DNA from: Qipengyuania pacifica
GTDB taxonomy: Bacteria; Pseudomonadota; Alphaproteobacteria; Sphingomonadales; Sphingomonadaceae
Assembly: GCF_019857205.1 (NCBI RefSeq)
Contig: NZ_JAHWXO010000001.1
Location: 310,001-374,000 of the forward strand
Length of the DNA: 64,000 nucleotides
Reading direction: 5' to 3'
Position numbers and translations under genes: made by a program. The notes under the pieces are model-generated. The model did not search any database. It had not been told where the DNA came from and saw nothing but the letters and a program-made list of their open reading frames with translations. Of this stretch, positions 33,140-42,321 are shown one piece after another. Position 1 is the stretch's first letter; every line of letters begins with the position of its first letter.

Positions 33140-35241
33140 GTCAGCAAACAAGCCCGATCTTCGGCAATCTCGACTGGAGCGTAACGCCCTACACCGATCT
33201 CTTGCGAGACGTGAACAGCAGCACAATCGTGGGTGCGGGTGCTGCCAGCGTGCTGGTGCTGGGCGCGCTCTTCGGGATCGTATTGCTGACCTGGATGCGC
33301 TGGTGGGGGCCGCTTTACCGCAACTGGCTGACCTCCGCCGATGCCAAGAAGATCGGTATCATGTATATCGCTCTGGCGCTCGTGATGCTGGCGCGCGGCA
33401 TTATCGAAGGCTTCGTGATGCGCGCGCATCAGGCGACTGCGTTGGGCACGCTGGCGCAGCAGGAAAGCGGCTTGGTCGCTCCCGATCATTTCGCCCAGCT
33501 GTTTAGCACGCATGGCACGATCATGATCTTCTTCGTCGCGATGCCGCTGCTGATCGGCCTCATAAATTTCGTCCTGCCCCAGCAATTGGGCGCGCGCGAC
33601 ATGGCGTTCCCGGTGCTCAATCAGGTCAGCCTGGGGCTGACCGCAGTGGGCGCGGCGTTGGTCATGATCTCGTTGCTGATCGGCAAGTTCGGCACCGGTG
33701 GCTGGACCATGTATCCCCCCTATACCGGTCTGGATTTCAGTCCGGGCGAAGGGGTGGATTACTGGTTGTGGGCGATCCTGATCTCCGGCATGGGATCGAC
33801 ACTGACCGGCATGAATTTCGCCGTAACCATCTTCAAGAGCCGCGCGCCGGGCATGCATTTCATGCGCATGCCGCTGTTCTGCTGGACCAGCCTGTGCGTC
33901 GCGATCATGCTGATCTATGCGATGCCCGCACTCACCGTCTCGAGTGCGATGCTGGCGCTGGATCGCTATGCCGACTTCCACTTCTTCACCAATGATGCCG
34001 GTGGCAACATGATGAATTACGCCAACATCTTCTGGATGTTCGGCCACCCGGAAGTCTACATCCTGATCCTTCCTGCCTTCGGTGTCTTCTCGGAAATCAG
34101 CTCGACCTATTCGGGTAAGCGGCTTTACGGTTACACCTCGCTGGTAATTGCCAGCATGAGTATAGCGGTGATCAGCTTCACAGTCTGGCTCCACCACTTC
34201 TTCACCATGGGGCAGAGCGCGGGCGTAAACATCGCCTTCGGCATCGCGACGATGATCATCGGCATTCCGACAGGTGTGAAGATATATGACTGGATGGCGA
34301 CGATGTGGCGCGGGCGTATCCGGGTGACGGCGCCGATCGTGTATCTGACCGGCTTCTTCCTGCTGTTCGTCATCGGCGGGCTGTCGGGCATCATTCTGGC
34401 CAACCCATCGATCGACTATCAGGTTCACAACTCGACATTCCTCGTCGCGCACTTCCACAATGTCATCATTCCCGGCGTGCTCTACGGCATGCTGGCAGGC
34501 ATCCATTACTGGTTTCCCAAGGCTTTCGGCTTTCGGCTCAGCGAGAGGTGGGGGCGTCGCACAGCCTTCCTGTTCGTCGGTGGTTTCGTCTTCACCTTCA
34601 TGCCGCTCTACGTATTGGGCCTGATGGGCATGCCGCGCCGCTCGCCGACGTTCCAGAACCCGGACTTCATGCCGTGGATGTATATTGCCGCCTTCGGTGG
34701 CGTTCTTATGCTTTGTGCTCTGGCCAGCCTCGCCTGGACTTTCTGGACCAGCTATCGCAACCGCGACGCTCTGGCGGTACCGGGGGGCGATCCGTGGAAC
34801 GGCTCGACGCTCGAATGGTCGACCCCCGCGCCAGTGCCTGAATGGACCTTCCCGCGCATCCCGCATGTCACCGCGCGCGACGACTGGGGCGAATGCAAGC
34901 GCGCTGGCGATCCCTGGAGAGCCCCCGACGAGTATCGCGATATCGAGATGCCCGCCAATACGGCGCACGGCCTGCTGATAGCAGGCGCCTCCTTCGGCCT
35001 CGGCTTTGCGATGGTGTGGCACATCTGGTGGCTGGCGGTACTGAGCTTTCTGGCGATCCCCGCCATCGTAGCCTTGCGCGCCATGCGGGTGATCGAGCCC
35101 CGGATCGTCAAGGCAGCAGAGGTCGAGCTAGCGGACCGGCGGTTCCGCCAGCAAGTGGCCAGCTTCGCACCCGCAACTCGCGCCGATGAGGAAACCGAAC
35201 GCAATCGCGGGGTCCCCGACCTTTCGGAGTTTGCCGGATGA
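33136..35241 (+). CDS. cyoB: Cytochrome bo3 ubiquinol oxidase subunit I
   Basis: A 701-residue subunit with about 15 membrane helices that binds the haem pair and CuB and pumps protons. The ligands are visible: the first haem histidine in STHGTIMIFF, the CuB His with its cross-linked Tyr in GHPEVYILILPAFG, HH in TVWLHHFFTMG, and the last haem histidines in VAHFHNVIIPG. The match to E. coli CyoB is strong throughout, including LTLDRY-like ALDRYADFHFFTNDAGGN. A GTG start at 33136 inside the cyoA stop was chosen; the open frame before it is not similar to the family. Confidence 0.95.
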   Translation: MSQQTSPIFGNLDWSVTPYTDLLRDVNSSTIVGAGAASVLVLGALFGIVLLTWMRWWGPLYRNWLTSADAKKIGIMYIALALVMLARGIIEGFVMRAHQATALGTLAQQESGLVAPDHFAQLFSTHGTIMIFFVAMPLLIGLINFVLPQQLGARDMAFPVLNQVSLGLTAVGAALVMISLLIGKFGTGGWTMYPPYTGLDFSPGEGVDYWLWAILISGMGSTLTGMNFAVTIFKSRAPGMHFMRMPLFCWTSLCVAIMLIYAMPALTVSSAMLALDRYADFHFFTNDAGGNMMNYANIFWMFGHPEVYILILPAFGVFSEISSTYSGKRLYGYTSLVIASMSIAVISFTVWLHHFFTMGQSAGVNIAFGIATMIIGIPTGVKIYDWMATMWRGRIRVTAPIVYLTGFFLLFVIGGLSGIILANPSIDYQVHNSTFLVAHFHNVIIPGVLYGMLAGIHYWFPKAFGFRLSERWGRRTAFLFVGGFVFTFMPLYVLGLMGMPRRSPTFQNPDFMPWMYIAAFGGVLMLCALASLAWTFWTSYRNRDALAVPGGDPWNGSTLEWSTPAPVPEWTFPRIPHVTARDDWGECKRAGDPWRAPDEYRDIEMPANTAHGLLIAGASFGLGFAMVWHIWWLAVLSFLAIPAIVALRAMRVIEPRIVKAAEVELADRRFRQQVASFAPATRADEETERNRGVPDLSEFAG

Positions 35242-35864
35242 GTGAAACCAATCTCTATCCCGGGCTGAACCTGGGCGACGGGCACGGGGAAGCGCACGAC
35301 CAGGCCGAAACCACAGTGTTCGGTTTCTGGGTATTCCTGATGAGCGACCTCATCATCTTCGGCATCCTGTTCGCCTCCTATGCATCCTACCTCGATCCCA
35401 TCGGAATGGCCGGGGGACCCGGCCCGCAGGACCTGTTCGATTTCAAGAGCGTCGCGATCCAGACGGCCTTCCTCCTCGTCGGCGGTGCCGCCTACGGGGA
35501 TGTCTCGCTTGCTGTGAAATACGACCAGGGCCGCGGTAAAGTGGCTGCATGGTTATTGCTATGCGCTGCGCTCGGTGCTGGCTTCCTGTTTTTCGAGGTG
35601 AAGGATTTCATCACGCAGGCCGGGAAGGGCGGTACGCCGCAGGTCAGCGGCTGGCTCAGTTCCTACTGGACGCTGGTGGGCTTGCACGGCGTCCATGTTC
35701 TGTCGGGCATCTTGTGGATATTCGCGATGATCGCGCAGATTGCGACACGCGGTCTCGACGGCGTGGTGAAGGTGCGCCTTTCGATGCTGGGTGTGTTCTG
35801 GCATTTCCTCGACCTCATCTGGGTCGGGATCTTTTCCCTCGTATTCCTGGTGCCGCTCGCATGA
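35238..35864 (+). CDS. cyoC: Cytochrome bo3 ubiquinol oxidase subunit III
   Basis: A 208-residue subunit with five membrane helices, the CyoC size. The family text includes TVFGFWVFLMSDLIIFGILF near the N-terminus and TLVGLHGVHVLSGILWIFAM later. It stabilises subunit I and the oxygen path. The ATG overlaps the cyoB stop by four bases and its own stop overlaps the cyoD start, so the whole operon is translationally coupled. Confidence 0.93.
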   Translation: MSETNLYPGLNLGDGHGEAHDQAETTVFGFWVFLMSDLIIFGILFASYASYLDPIGMAGGPGPQDLFDFKSVAIQTAFLLVGGAAYGDVSLAVKYDQGRGKVAAWLLLCAALGAGFLFFEVKDFITQAGKGGTPQVSGWLSSYWTLVGLHGVHVLSGILWIFAMIAQIATRGLDGVVKVRLSMLGVFWHFLDLIWVGIFSLVFLVPLA

Positions 35865-36232
35865 CCAAGCCCAACACCGGAGAGCTCGACCCGCAGGACA
35901 GTGCGGGCAGCGAAATCAAGAGCTACACCATCGGGTTCACGGCCAGCTTGTTCCTGACGGTGGGCGCGTTCGCTGCCGCGATGTCGGATCTTCCTCTGCG
36001 ATGGAAGATCGCCTGTATATGTGCTGCGGCTATCTTGCAGATCGTCGTACACATGCGAAATTTCCTCCACCTCAGCTTCTCCGGCGGGCAGTCGAGAGAA
36101 GACCTGCTGCTGGTGCTGTTTTCGGCTACCCTGCTGGTCATCATGGCTGGCGGAACCTGGTACATCATGTCGGACCTCAGCGGCCGAATGCACGACACGG
36201 ATGCGGCGATGCATGAAGTGCAGCCGCGTTGA
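35861..36232 (+). CDS. cyoD: Cytochrome bo3 ubiquinol oxidase subunit IV
   Basis: A 123-residue protein with three membrane helices (FTASLFLTVGAFAAAM, IACICAAAILQIVVHMRNFL, LLLVLFSATLLVIMAGGTWY). The text QIVVHMRNFLHL is the CyoD signature. It is needed for CuB insertion and assembly. The ATG at 35861 lies in the cyoC stop. No cyoE (haem O synthase) follows; it must be encoded elsewhere. Confidence 0.92.
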   Translation: MTKPNTGELDPQDSAGSEIKSYTIGFTASLFLTVGAFAAAMSDLPLRWKIACICAAAILQIVVHMRNFLHLSFSGGQSREDLLLVLFSATLLVIMAGGTWYIMSDLSGRMHDTDAAMHEVQPR

Positions 36233-36287
36233 CCGCATCAGGCACTTGAAGCACGCAGTGGCTCATCGCCCAGCACCACCGGCGCAG

Positions 36288-36971
36288 TCACATTTCCTCT
36301 TTCAGTCCGGACCGGATCAAGAACCAGTTCGGGAAATAGGCTGAGGCAAACCCGGCCAGCATGGCCATCTGCATGGCGGCCCAGAAGACCGGACTTCCCG
36401 CATCGACTTTGTCACCGACAAATGCGGGAAACAGGATGAAGTGGGCAAGGCCCATCGAGCCGTACATCCCGACCTGCCAGCTTGTGAGCGACAGCACATC
36501 GGCTTTTGCAGCCGCCATTACGCCCTCGCCAACCGACAGGTCGCGCATCGGGGCGATTGCAAAATACTGAAACACGATGCCCGTCAGCAAGGCGAAGACA
36601 TAGTCCATCGTCCAGACCGCGAAGATTTCCGTAGAGAATATTGTGCCTAACCCGAAATAGGCCAGCACGCCCGGGACGTAGTGCGCAAGGTTTTCGCAAA
36701 TCAGGTCGGCAAGTGCACATCCGGCGCCGCAATGCAGCGTGCCTTTGGCGACTTTCGCGGCAAAGGGCGCATCGTCTGCGTGCGGCCCGGCATAGCGTCG
36801 ATAAAACCAGATCAGTAAAGGGCCGGAAAAAAGCGCACATAAAGGCCAGACATAGCGCATCACGGCCATCTGCGGCGGATGACGCACCATTTCCCAGACC
36901 ATGTAGATCGCGCAAGTCACACCCAGCAGCAAGAGGCTGCTGGCAATCGCCTCCGCCCATGGGGGGATCAA
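36288..36971 (-). CDS. DUF4396 membrane protein
   Basis: A 227-residue membrane protein with about six hydrophobic segments. The family motif HCGAGCALADLICENL (about 80-95) has the paired cysteines seen in DUF4396, suggesting a metal site in the membrane. No function is established. Translation seems to begin at a TTG (36971), because the N-terminal text IPPWAEAIASSLLLLG matches the family start and no ATG or GTG fits. It converges on cyoD with 55 bases between and no clear terminator. Confidence 0.75.
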   Translation of the reverse strand: MIPPWAEAIASSLLLLGVTCAIYMVWEMVRHPPQMAVMRYVWPLCALFSGPLLIWFYRRYAGPHADDAPFAAKVAKGTLHCGAGCALADLICENLAHYVPGVLAYFGLGTIFSTEIFAVWTMDYVFALLTGIVFQYFAIAPMRDLSVGEGVMAAAKADVLSLTSWQVGMYGSMGLAHFILFPAFVGDKVDAGSPVFWAAMQMAMLAGFASAYFPNWFLIRSGLKEEM

Positions 36972-37012
36972 GCGCTCATCCTCACACTGATCGAGACGTA
37001 TTCCTCTTTACG

Positions 37013-39316
37013 TCAAGCCACCTCAATCCGTACCGGGATCGACTTCGAGGCCGGCGTCTTCGAAATCTGGTCATGATGCGTGATCGGAACCAGCACGTTG
37101 CATTCGGGGTAATAGCCCGCGATCGTACCGCGCGGCAGCTTGTAGGCGACGAGCTTCAGCCCACCCAAATGCCTCTCGATGTCATCGCCGTCGTAATCGG
37201 CGACAAGGCGGACGCTATCCCCGTTGGAAAGACCGGCTTCGGCGATATCATCGGGGTTCATCAAGACGACATCACGCGTGCCTTCGATGCCACGGAAGCG
37301 GTCGGAATAGCCGTAAATTGTCGTATTGAATTGATCGTTCGAGCGCATCGTGAGCAGCCGGTAACGGCCCGGCTTGTCCTTGAAACCGAGAGAATCGAGT
37401 TGTGGCGGCGTAGTGATGACCGCCTTGCCGCTGTCGGTCTTCCAGATCCGCTCGGCGGCTGGATTCCCGCGCCAGAAGCCGCCCGGCTGGAACATCCGCT
37501 TGTTGAAGTCGCGAAAGTCGTCGGGGTAGGTCGCTTCGATCAGGTCGCGCACCAGCGAATAATCGGCCGTCCACGCGTCCCATTTCAGCTTGGGGTTTGG
37601 ATCCAATGTGGCCTTGGCGATGCCGGCAACGATTTCCAGCTCGCTTTTCAGATGTGGTGAGGCGGCCGGACGGTGCCCGATCGATCCGTTGATCATCGAG
37701 AAACTGTCTTCGCTGGTAACGGCCTGGTTGCCGGTCGCCTGCTCGTCCATCTCGGATCGGCCGAGGCAGGGCAGGATATAGGCGGACTTTCCCGGAAAGA
37801 GATGGCTGCGGTTGAGCTTGGTCGATACCATCACGGTGATGTCCTGGCTGGACCAGCCTTCTTCCATGCGCTTCTGATCGGGAACGGCGCGAACGAGATT
37901 ACCCCCGAGCGAAACGAACCCCCGCACACGGCCTTCGATCAGGCCCTGCACGGCGTCGACGATATGCATCCCGTCCTTGCTCGGCGGATTGAAATCGAAC
38001 AGCTCCTTCAGCCTGTCGAGCGGGACCAGATGCGCCTTCTCGGCAATTCCGACGGTGCGCTGGCCTTGCACATTGGAATGGCCCCGCACCGGGCAACACC
38101 CCGTACCGGGCCGCCCGATATTGCCCTTCAGCAGAAGCAGATTGACCATCATTGCGATGTTGAGCGCGCCATGCGTGTGCTGGGTGAACCCCATGCCATA
38201 GACGCCGATCGTCTTTTCGGATTCGATGTATATTTGAGCCGCATCGCGCAAAGCCGCCTCGGTGAGACCGCTCGCCTGTTCGATATCCGCCCACTTCGTG
38301 TCGCGGCAGCAGGCGATGAATTCGTCGAAGCCGGTCGTATGCTGCTTGATGAAGTCATGGTCGATGACTTCATGGGTTTCCGCAGCCTGTGCCGCATCGT
38401 CGGCCTCGACCACGACTTTGCAGAGGCCGAGGATCGCCGCCACGTCTCCACCGGACTTGAGCTGGTGGTACTGGTCCGAGATGATGGTTTCCTTGCCGGT
38501 CATCATGGCCAGAGGGTTCTGCGGATCGATGAAGGAAACGAGCCCCTGCTCGATCACCGGGTTGAACGTGACGATCTTACCACCGCGATCTTTCAGATCT
38601 TTCAGATTGTGGAGGAAGCGCGGGCTGTTGGTGCCTGGGTTCTGGCCGAAATAGAAATAGCAGTCGGTTTCGGCCAGATCGTCGAAGGTAACGGTGCCGA
38701 CCGGAGACCCGATCACCTTGGTGAGCCCCACCGAAGTCGTCTCGTGGCACATGTTCGAACTTTGTGGCAGATTGTTGTTGCCATACGCGCGCGCCAACAG
38801 GGCGTAGAGATAGGAAGCCTCCAGCCCCGCATGGCCGGAAGCGTAAAACACCACGTCGTCACGCGGCAGGTCGCGTAGTGTCGCGCCGATCTGGGCGAAG
38901 GCTTCGTCCCAGTCGATCGGGACATACCGGTCCGACGCGGCATCGTATTTCATCGGGTGGGTCAGGCGGCCGGATTTCTCCAGCTCGTGATCCGACCATT
39001 CGCGCAATTCGGTCACTGTGTGGCCGTCGGCAGAAAAGAAGTCGGGCGTGCAGCGATCCTTGGTCAGCTCCCATAAGGTCGCCTTCGCGCCGTTCTCGCA
39101 GAACTCGAACGCTGAATAATTGGCCGGCTTGGGCCAGGCGCACGATACGCACATCACGCCCTTGGGCTTGTTCAACCGCCTCAATCCGTCAAGCGCGCCG
39201 GGTGACGCCCAGGTTTCGCCATAGATGCTCGCGATACCTTTCATCGAACCCCAGCCGCCGGCAGGACCGGGCGAATGAGGAAGATCATCGGTGGATTTTG
39301 CGGTATCGTCGGCCAT
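37013..39316 (-). CDS. FdhF/YdeP-family molybdopterin oxidoreductase
   Basis: A 767-residue enzyme of the DMSO-reductase superfamily, with formate-dehydrogenase-like domains. An N-terminal cysteine cluster (GVMCVSCAWPKPANYS, then FEFCENG) is shortened, as in YdeP. SSNMCHETTSVGL holds the probable molybdenum ligand Cys. FYFGQNPGTNSPR and GTGCCPVRGHSNVQGQRT bind the pterin. It may act as a formate dehydrogenase or in acid tolerance; the substrate is not known for this subgroup. The two genes across the divergent gap (MobA-FdhD fusion) and beyond (MoeA) make and sulfurate its cofactor. Confidence 0.88.
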   Translation of the reverse strand: MADDTAKSTDDLPHSPGPAGGWGSMKGIASIYGETWASPGALDGLRRLNKPKGVMCVSCAWPKPANYSAFEFCENGAKATLWELTKDRCTPDFFSADGHTVTELREWSDHELEKSGRLTHPMKYDAASDRYVPIDWDEAFAQIGATLRDLPRDDVVFYASGHAGLEASYLYALLARAYGNNNLPQSSNMCHETTSVGLTKVIGSPVGTVTFDDLAETDCYFYFGQNPGTNSPRFLHNLKDLKDRGGKIVTFNPVIEQGLVSFIDPQNPLAMMTGKETIISDQYHQLKSGGDVAAILGLCKVVVEADDAAQAAETHEVIDHDFIKQHTTGFDEFIACCRDTKWADIEQASGLTEAALRDAAQIYIESEKTIGVYGMGFTQHTHGALNIAMMVNLLLLKGNIGRPGTGCCPVRGHSNVQGQRTVGIAEKAHLVPLDRLKELFDFNPPSKDGMHIVDAVQGLIEGRVRGFVSLGGNLVRAVPDQKRMEEGWSSQDITVMVSTKLNRSHLFPGKSAYILPCLGRSEMDEQATGNQAVTSEDSFSMINGSIGHRPAASPHLKSELEIVAGIAKATLDPNPKLKWDAWTADYSLVRDLIEATYPDDFRDFNKRMFQPGGFWRGNPAAERIWKTDSGKAVITTPPQLDSLGFKDKPGRYRLLTMRSNDQFNTTIYGYSDRFRGIEGTRDVVLMNPDDIAEAGLSNGDSVRLVADYDGDDIERHLGGLKLVAYKLPRGTIAGYYPECNVLVPITHHDQISKTPASKSIPVRIEVA

Positions 39317-39519
39317 CTGGTTCTCCTTCCCCGCGCTTCGCCTGCACTAGGGTCGGACGGGCGAGGCTTTCGGGTTCATGATAAACGCGGTGAGAGGGAA
39401 ATTTCTCCCGGACATCCATCACTTGCAAACAATGGCGTTGCCAAGGCAAGTTGGCAACCGGCCGCTGATGTGTGAGCACTCTGGAAGCTTGCTGCACCTA
39501 CTCTTAAGGAACACCGTTC

Positions 39520-40875
39520 GTGATATATCAGCAGCGCCGCATTCTCGGAGCCGCTCTGGCGGGAGGACACAGCCAACGGTTCGGTTCGGACAAGCGAGCT
39601 GCGATCTGGCAAGGACGGAGTCTGCTCGATCACACGATTTCTGCCCTCACCGCCGTTACTGCAGAAGTGGCGGTATGCGGTGGTGCAAATCAGATAATTT
39701 CAGAGAATATCGACGTGTTGGCGGACTGGCCCGAGCCCGGTCTGGGACCGCTTGGCGGGCTTTGCGCTGCGCTAATTCATGCGCGTGACAACGGCTTTGA
39801 CGCAGTGTTGAGCGCACCAGTCGATGCGCATCCCATTCCTGGCGACTTGCTTGATCTTCTTTCTGGCCAAAGCCCCGCAGTGCTGCGCGATCACTGGCTG
39901 TTCGGCCTTTGGCCGAGCGATCTTGCGGGGGCGCTGGACGTTCATCTGCGTTCCGGCAAACGCTCGGTCATTTCATGGACCAAGGCCTGCGGTGCACGCT
40001 ACGTCGACTATCGCGGCCAGCCTCCGGTAAACATCAACACGCCGCCAATGTTGGCCGCGCTGGAAAAGGGAACCGCACTTGGGCTTGCAGCCGAGGTTCA
40101 CGCGCTGCGCGAGCTCGATTTCGAGACGCAGAGCGTGGAGGATGCGGCGCGCATCGTACCGGTGGAAACCCCGATAGCGATAGAATTCAACGGCATCGGC
40201 TTTGCCGTAATGATGGCAACCCCGACCGATCTGGAAGATTTTGTGGCAGGTTTCGCGATGGCCGAAGGATTGGCGCGTCCCGGCGAGATTGACGCGATCG
40301 ACTTGCACGAAACGGGCGGAGGCTGGGTCGCTCGCGCCAACCTTCCGGCGTCCAGCCTCCCACGCATCATGGAAAGGGCACGGACGCGGGTGTCCGAAAG
40401 CAGCTGTGGCATATGCGGAATCGATTCCGTCGCTGCCGCGCTTGCTCCGATCGAGCCGGTCCAGGCAAAGCCGGTGGTCGACCCCGCAGCGATCCACAAG
40501 GCGCTATCATCCATGCGGTCCCATCAGCGGTTGGGTGAAGCGACGGGTGCCGCGCATGGCGCGGCCTTCTGCTCTTTCGACGGCCAGATCGTGCTGCTGC
40601 GCGAAGATGTCGGCCGGCACAATGCGCTCGACAAGCTGATCGGCGGGCTGGGCCGCAAAGGGCTGAACCATGAAGAGGGTTTCGTTCTTCTGTCGGCGCG
40701 GTGCAGTCAGGAACTGGTCGAAAAGACAGTACGCGCCGGCATCCCGATGCTGGTCACGATAAGCGCCCCGTCCAGCCTCGCGATTGCGCGCGCGCGCGAA
40801 GGACGACTGACCCTGCTGGCGCTGGCCCGCAATGACAGCGCGCTGGTCGTCAACGACCCTCACCGCCTGCTTTGA
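39520..40875 (+). CDS. mobA-fdhD: MobA-FdhD fusion protein
   Basis: One 451-residue protein joins two molybdenum-cofactor maturation activities. Residues 1 to about 195 are MobA, the GTP-dependent guanylyltransferase that makes bis-MGD (GAALAGGHSQRFGSDK, APVDAHPIP). Residues about 210-451 are FdhD, which hands sulfur to the formate dehydrogenase cofactor (VPVETPIAIEFNG, SSCGICG with Cys296 and Cys299, REDVGRHNALDK). Translation starts at a GTG (39520) after AAGGA. It diverges from the YdeP-type enzyme, which should be its client. Confidence 0.92.
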   Translation: MIYQQRRILGAALAGGHSQRFGSDKRAAIWQGRSLLDHTISALTAVTAEVAVCGGANQIISENIDVLADWPEPGLGPLGGLCAALIHARDNGFDAVLSAPVDAHPIPGDLLDLLSGQSPAVLRDHWLFGLWPSDLAGALDVHLRSGKRSVISWTKACGARYVDYRGQPPVNINTPPMLAALEKGTALGLAAEVHALRELDFETQSVEDAARIVPVETPIAIEFNGIGFAVMMATPTDLEDFVAGFAMAEGLARPGEIDAIDLHETGGGWVARANLPASSLPRIMERARTRVSESSCGICGIDSVAAALAPIEPVQAKPVVDPAAIHKALSSMRSHQRLGEATGAAHGAAFCSFDGQIVLLREDVGRHNALDKLIGGLGRKGLNHEEGFVLLSARCSQELVEKTVRAGIPMLVTISAPSSLAIARAREGRLTLLALARNDSALVVNDPHRLL

Positions 40876-40907
40876 TCCCGTCAGCCAAAAAGCAGGGTGG
40901 TTGACCG

Positions 40908-42092
40908 TCAGAATCTGATCGCGCGCACGACCTGCCCGGAAGAGCATGGTCCGTCATTGGGCGAGCGGCGGATGAGCCAGTCGCTCGACGCTAGCGGCGC
41001 CTGCGCTCCGCTTTCCTGATTGTCCGCGGGCAGAAGGCCCTCTTCGGTGGCCCGTGCACGCACGAAGGCTTCGCGAGAACCGTTCGGCGGCAGATCCGCG
41101 GCAAGGATTTGCGGCATAAAACGCACTTCGTCTGCTCCGTTACCCCCCTGCATCGCGGCTAGCAGCGGGACAAGGAACAGCCGCGCCGTCACCATCGCCG
41201 AGGTCGGATTGCCCGGCAAGCCGAGGACGGGTTTTCCGCCGCACATGCCGAACCATACAGGCTTGCCCGGCTTGATTGCGATCCTGGCGAAATGCTCGTG
41301 CAGCCCGATCCCTGCAAACATGGGCCGTGCAAGATCGTGATCGCCGACAGAGGCACCGCCTATGATGACCACGCAATCGGCGATGTCGAGGGCCCGCCGC
41401 GCCAACCCGGACAAGACTTCAAGATCGTCACGACCTCGCATCCGGTCGGCGAGCGTCGCGCCGCAGGACATCGCGAGCGCGCTCACTCCGTAACTGCCGG
41501 ATTCGGGCAGGCCATGGGGCGATAGATGTGCCGAGCCGGGCTGTTCCAGCTCGTCTCCGGTTGCAATGACGGCCACCTTGGGCCGGCGGGTGACTTCGAT
41601 CCCGGCGATGTCGGCCCCGGCCAAGGCAATCATCGCGCGGGGCGTCAATCGCAGGCCGACCTCCAGCAGGGTCGCGCCCTTTGCAAAATCGCCGGCGCGT
41701 TTACGGATGTGGCGCGCCGGTCCGAACCCCTCGCGAAACCGGACCCGATCTCCCTCCCGCTCGGCATATTCCTGCATCACGACGCAGTCGGCACCTGTGG
41801 GCACATAGGCTCCGGTAAATATACGCACGGCTTCGCCGGAGGACATGTCCCCCCCGAACGGTGCACCGGCTGCTGCCTCTCCGACGAGGTTCAGCCAGTC
41901 ACCCGCCTGTGCCTCGGCCATGCGAACGGCATAACCATCCATGGCCGACACATCGGCTCGCGGGGCGTCGATAGCCGCAACGACCCGTTTCGCGAGGGTC
42001 CGCCCTCCGGCCGCGTCCAGGCCAATCGCTTCGCCAGGCAATGATTGCACTGCGCCGATCAGGCGGGCCAAGGCCTGGTCGTAGCTGATCAT
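40908..42092 (-). CDS. moeA: Molybdopterin molybdenumtransferase
   Basis: A 394-residue enzyme that inserts molybdate into adenylylated molybdopterin. Signature texts are SAMDGYAVRMAEA, IFTGAYVPTGADCVV, GGASVGDHDLA and LGLPGNPTSAMV. The start at 42092 (MISYDQALARLIGA) fits the family; the frame stays open upstream to 42323 with a Pro/Ala-rich run that does not look native. It converges with the MobA-FdhD gene, 32 bases apart. Confidence 0.9.
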   Translation of the reverse strand: MISYDQALARLIGAVQSLPGEAIGLDAAGGRTLAKRVVAAIDAPRADVSAMDGYAVRMAEAQAGDWLNLVGEAAAGAPFGGDMSSGEAVRIFTGAYVPTGADCVVMQEYAEREGDRVRFREGFGPARHIRKRAGDFAKGATLLEVGLRLTPRAMIALAGADIAGIEVTRRPKVAVIATGDELEQPGSAHLSPHGLPESGSYGVSALAMSCGATLADRMRGRDDLEVLSGLARRALDIADCVVIIGGASVGDHDLARPMFAGIGLHEHFARIAIKPGKPVWFGMCGGKPVLGLPGNPTSAMVTARLFLVPLLAAMQGGNGADEVRFMPQILAADLPPNGSREAFVRARATEEGLLPADNQESGAQAPLASSDWLIRRSPNDGPCSSGQVVRAIRF

Positions 42093-42321
42093 CGGTAGTG
42101 CGACGCGATCGTCGGGGTGGCGCGGGCGCACTGCTCTCGCGTGGAATTGCTGGCTTGACGGTTCATCTGCAGCCGAGCCTAAGACTGGCCAGCGGGCTTG
42201 GCCAGATGATTCTGGCGGGGCAACCGGCCCGTCCATGACTGCCCGGATTACCACTAGACCATTACAATTTTCGGAAAATACCCTAGGTAGCGCCGAAGGG
42301 CGCGATTTAGGTACAAGGCTC

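Noticed and set aside
33055-35022. A 655-codon minus-strand frame opposite cyoB
   Set aside because: The plus strand encodes a clear haem-copper oxidase subunit. The antisense product is a His/Arg/Gln-rich low-information sequence typical of shadow frames.
37013-39316. Selenocysteine in the formate-dehydrogenase-like enzyme
   Set aside because: The expected position is an ordinary Cys in SSNMCHETTS; no in-frame TGA is present.
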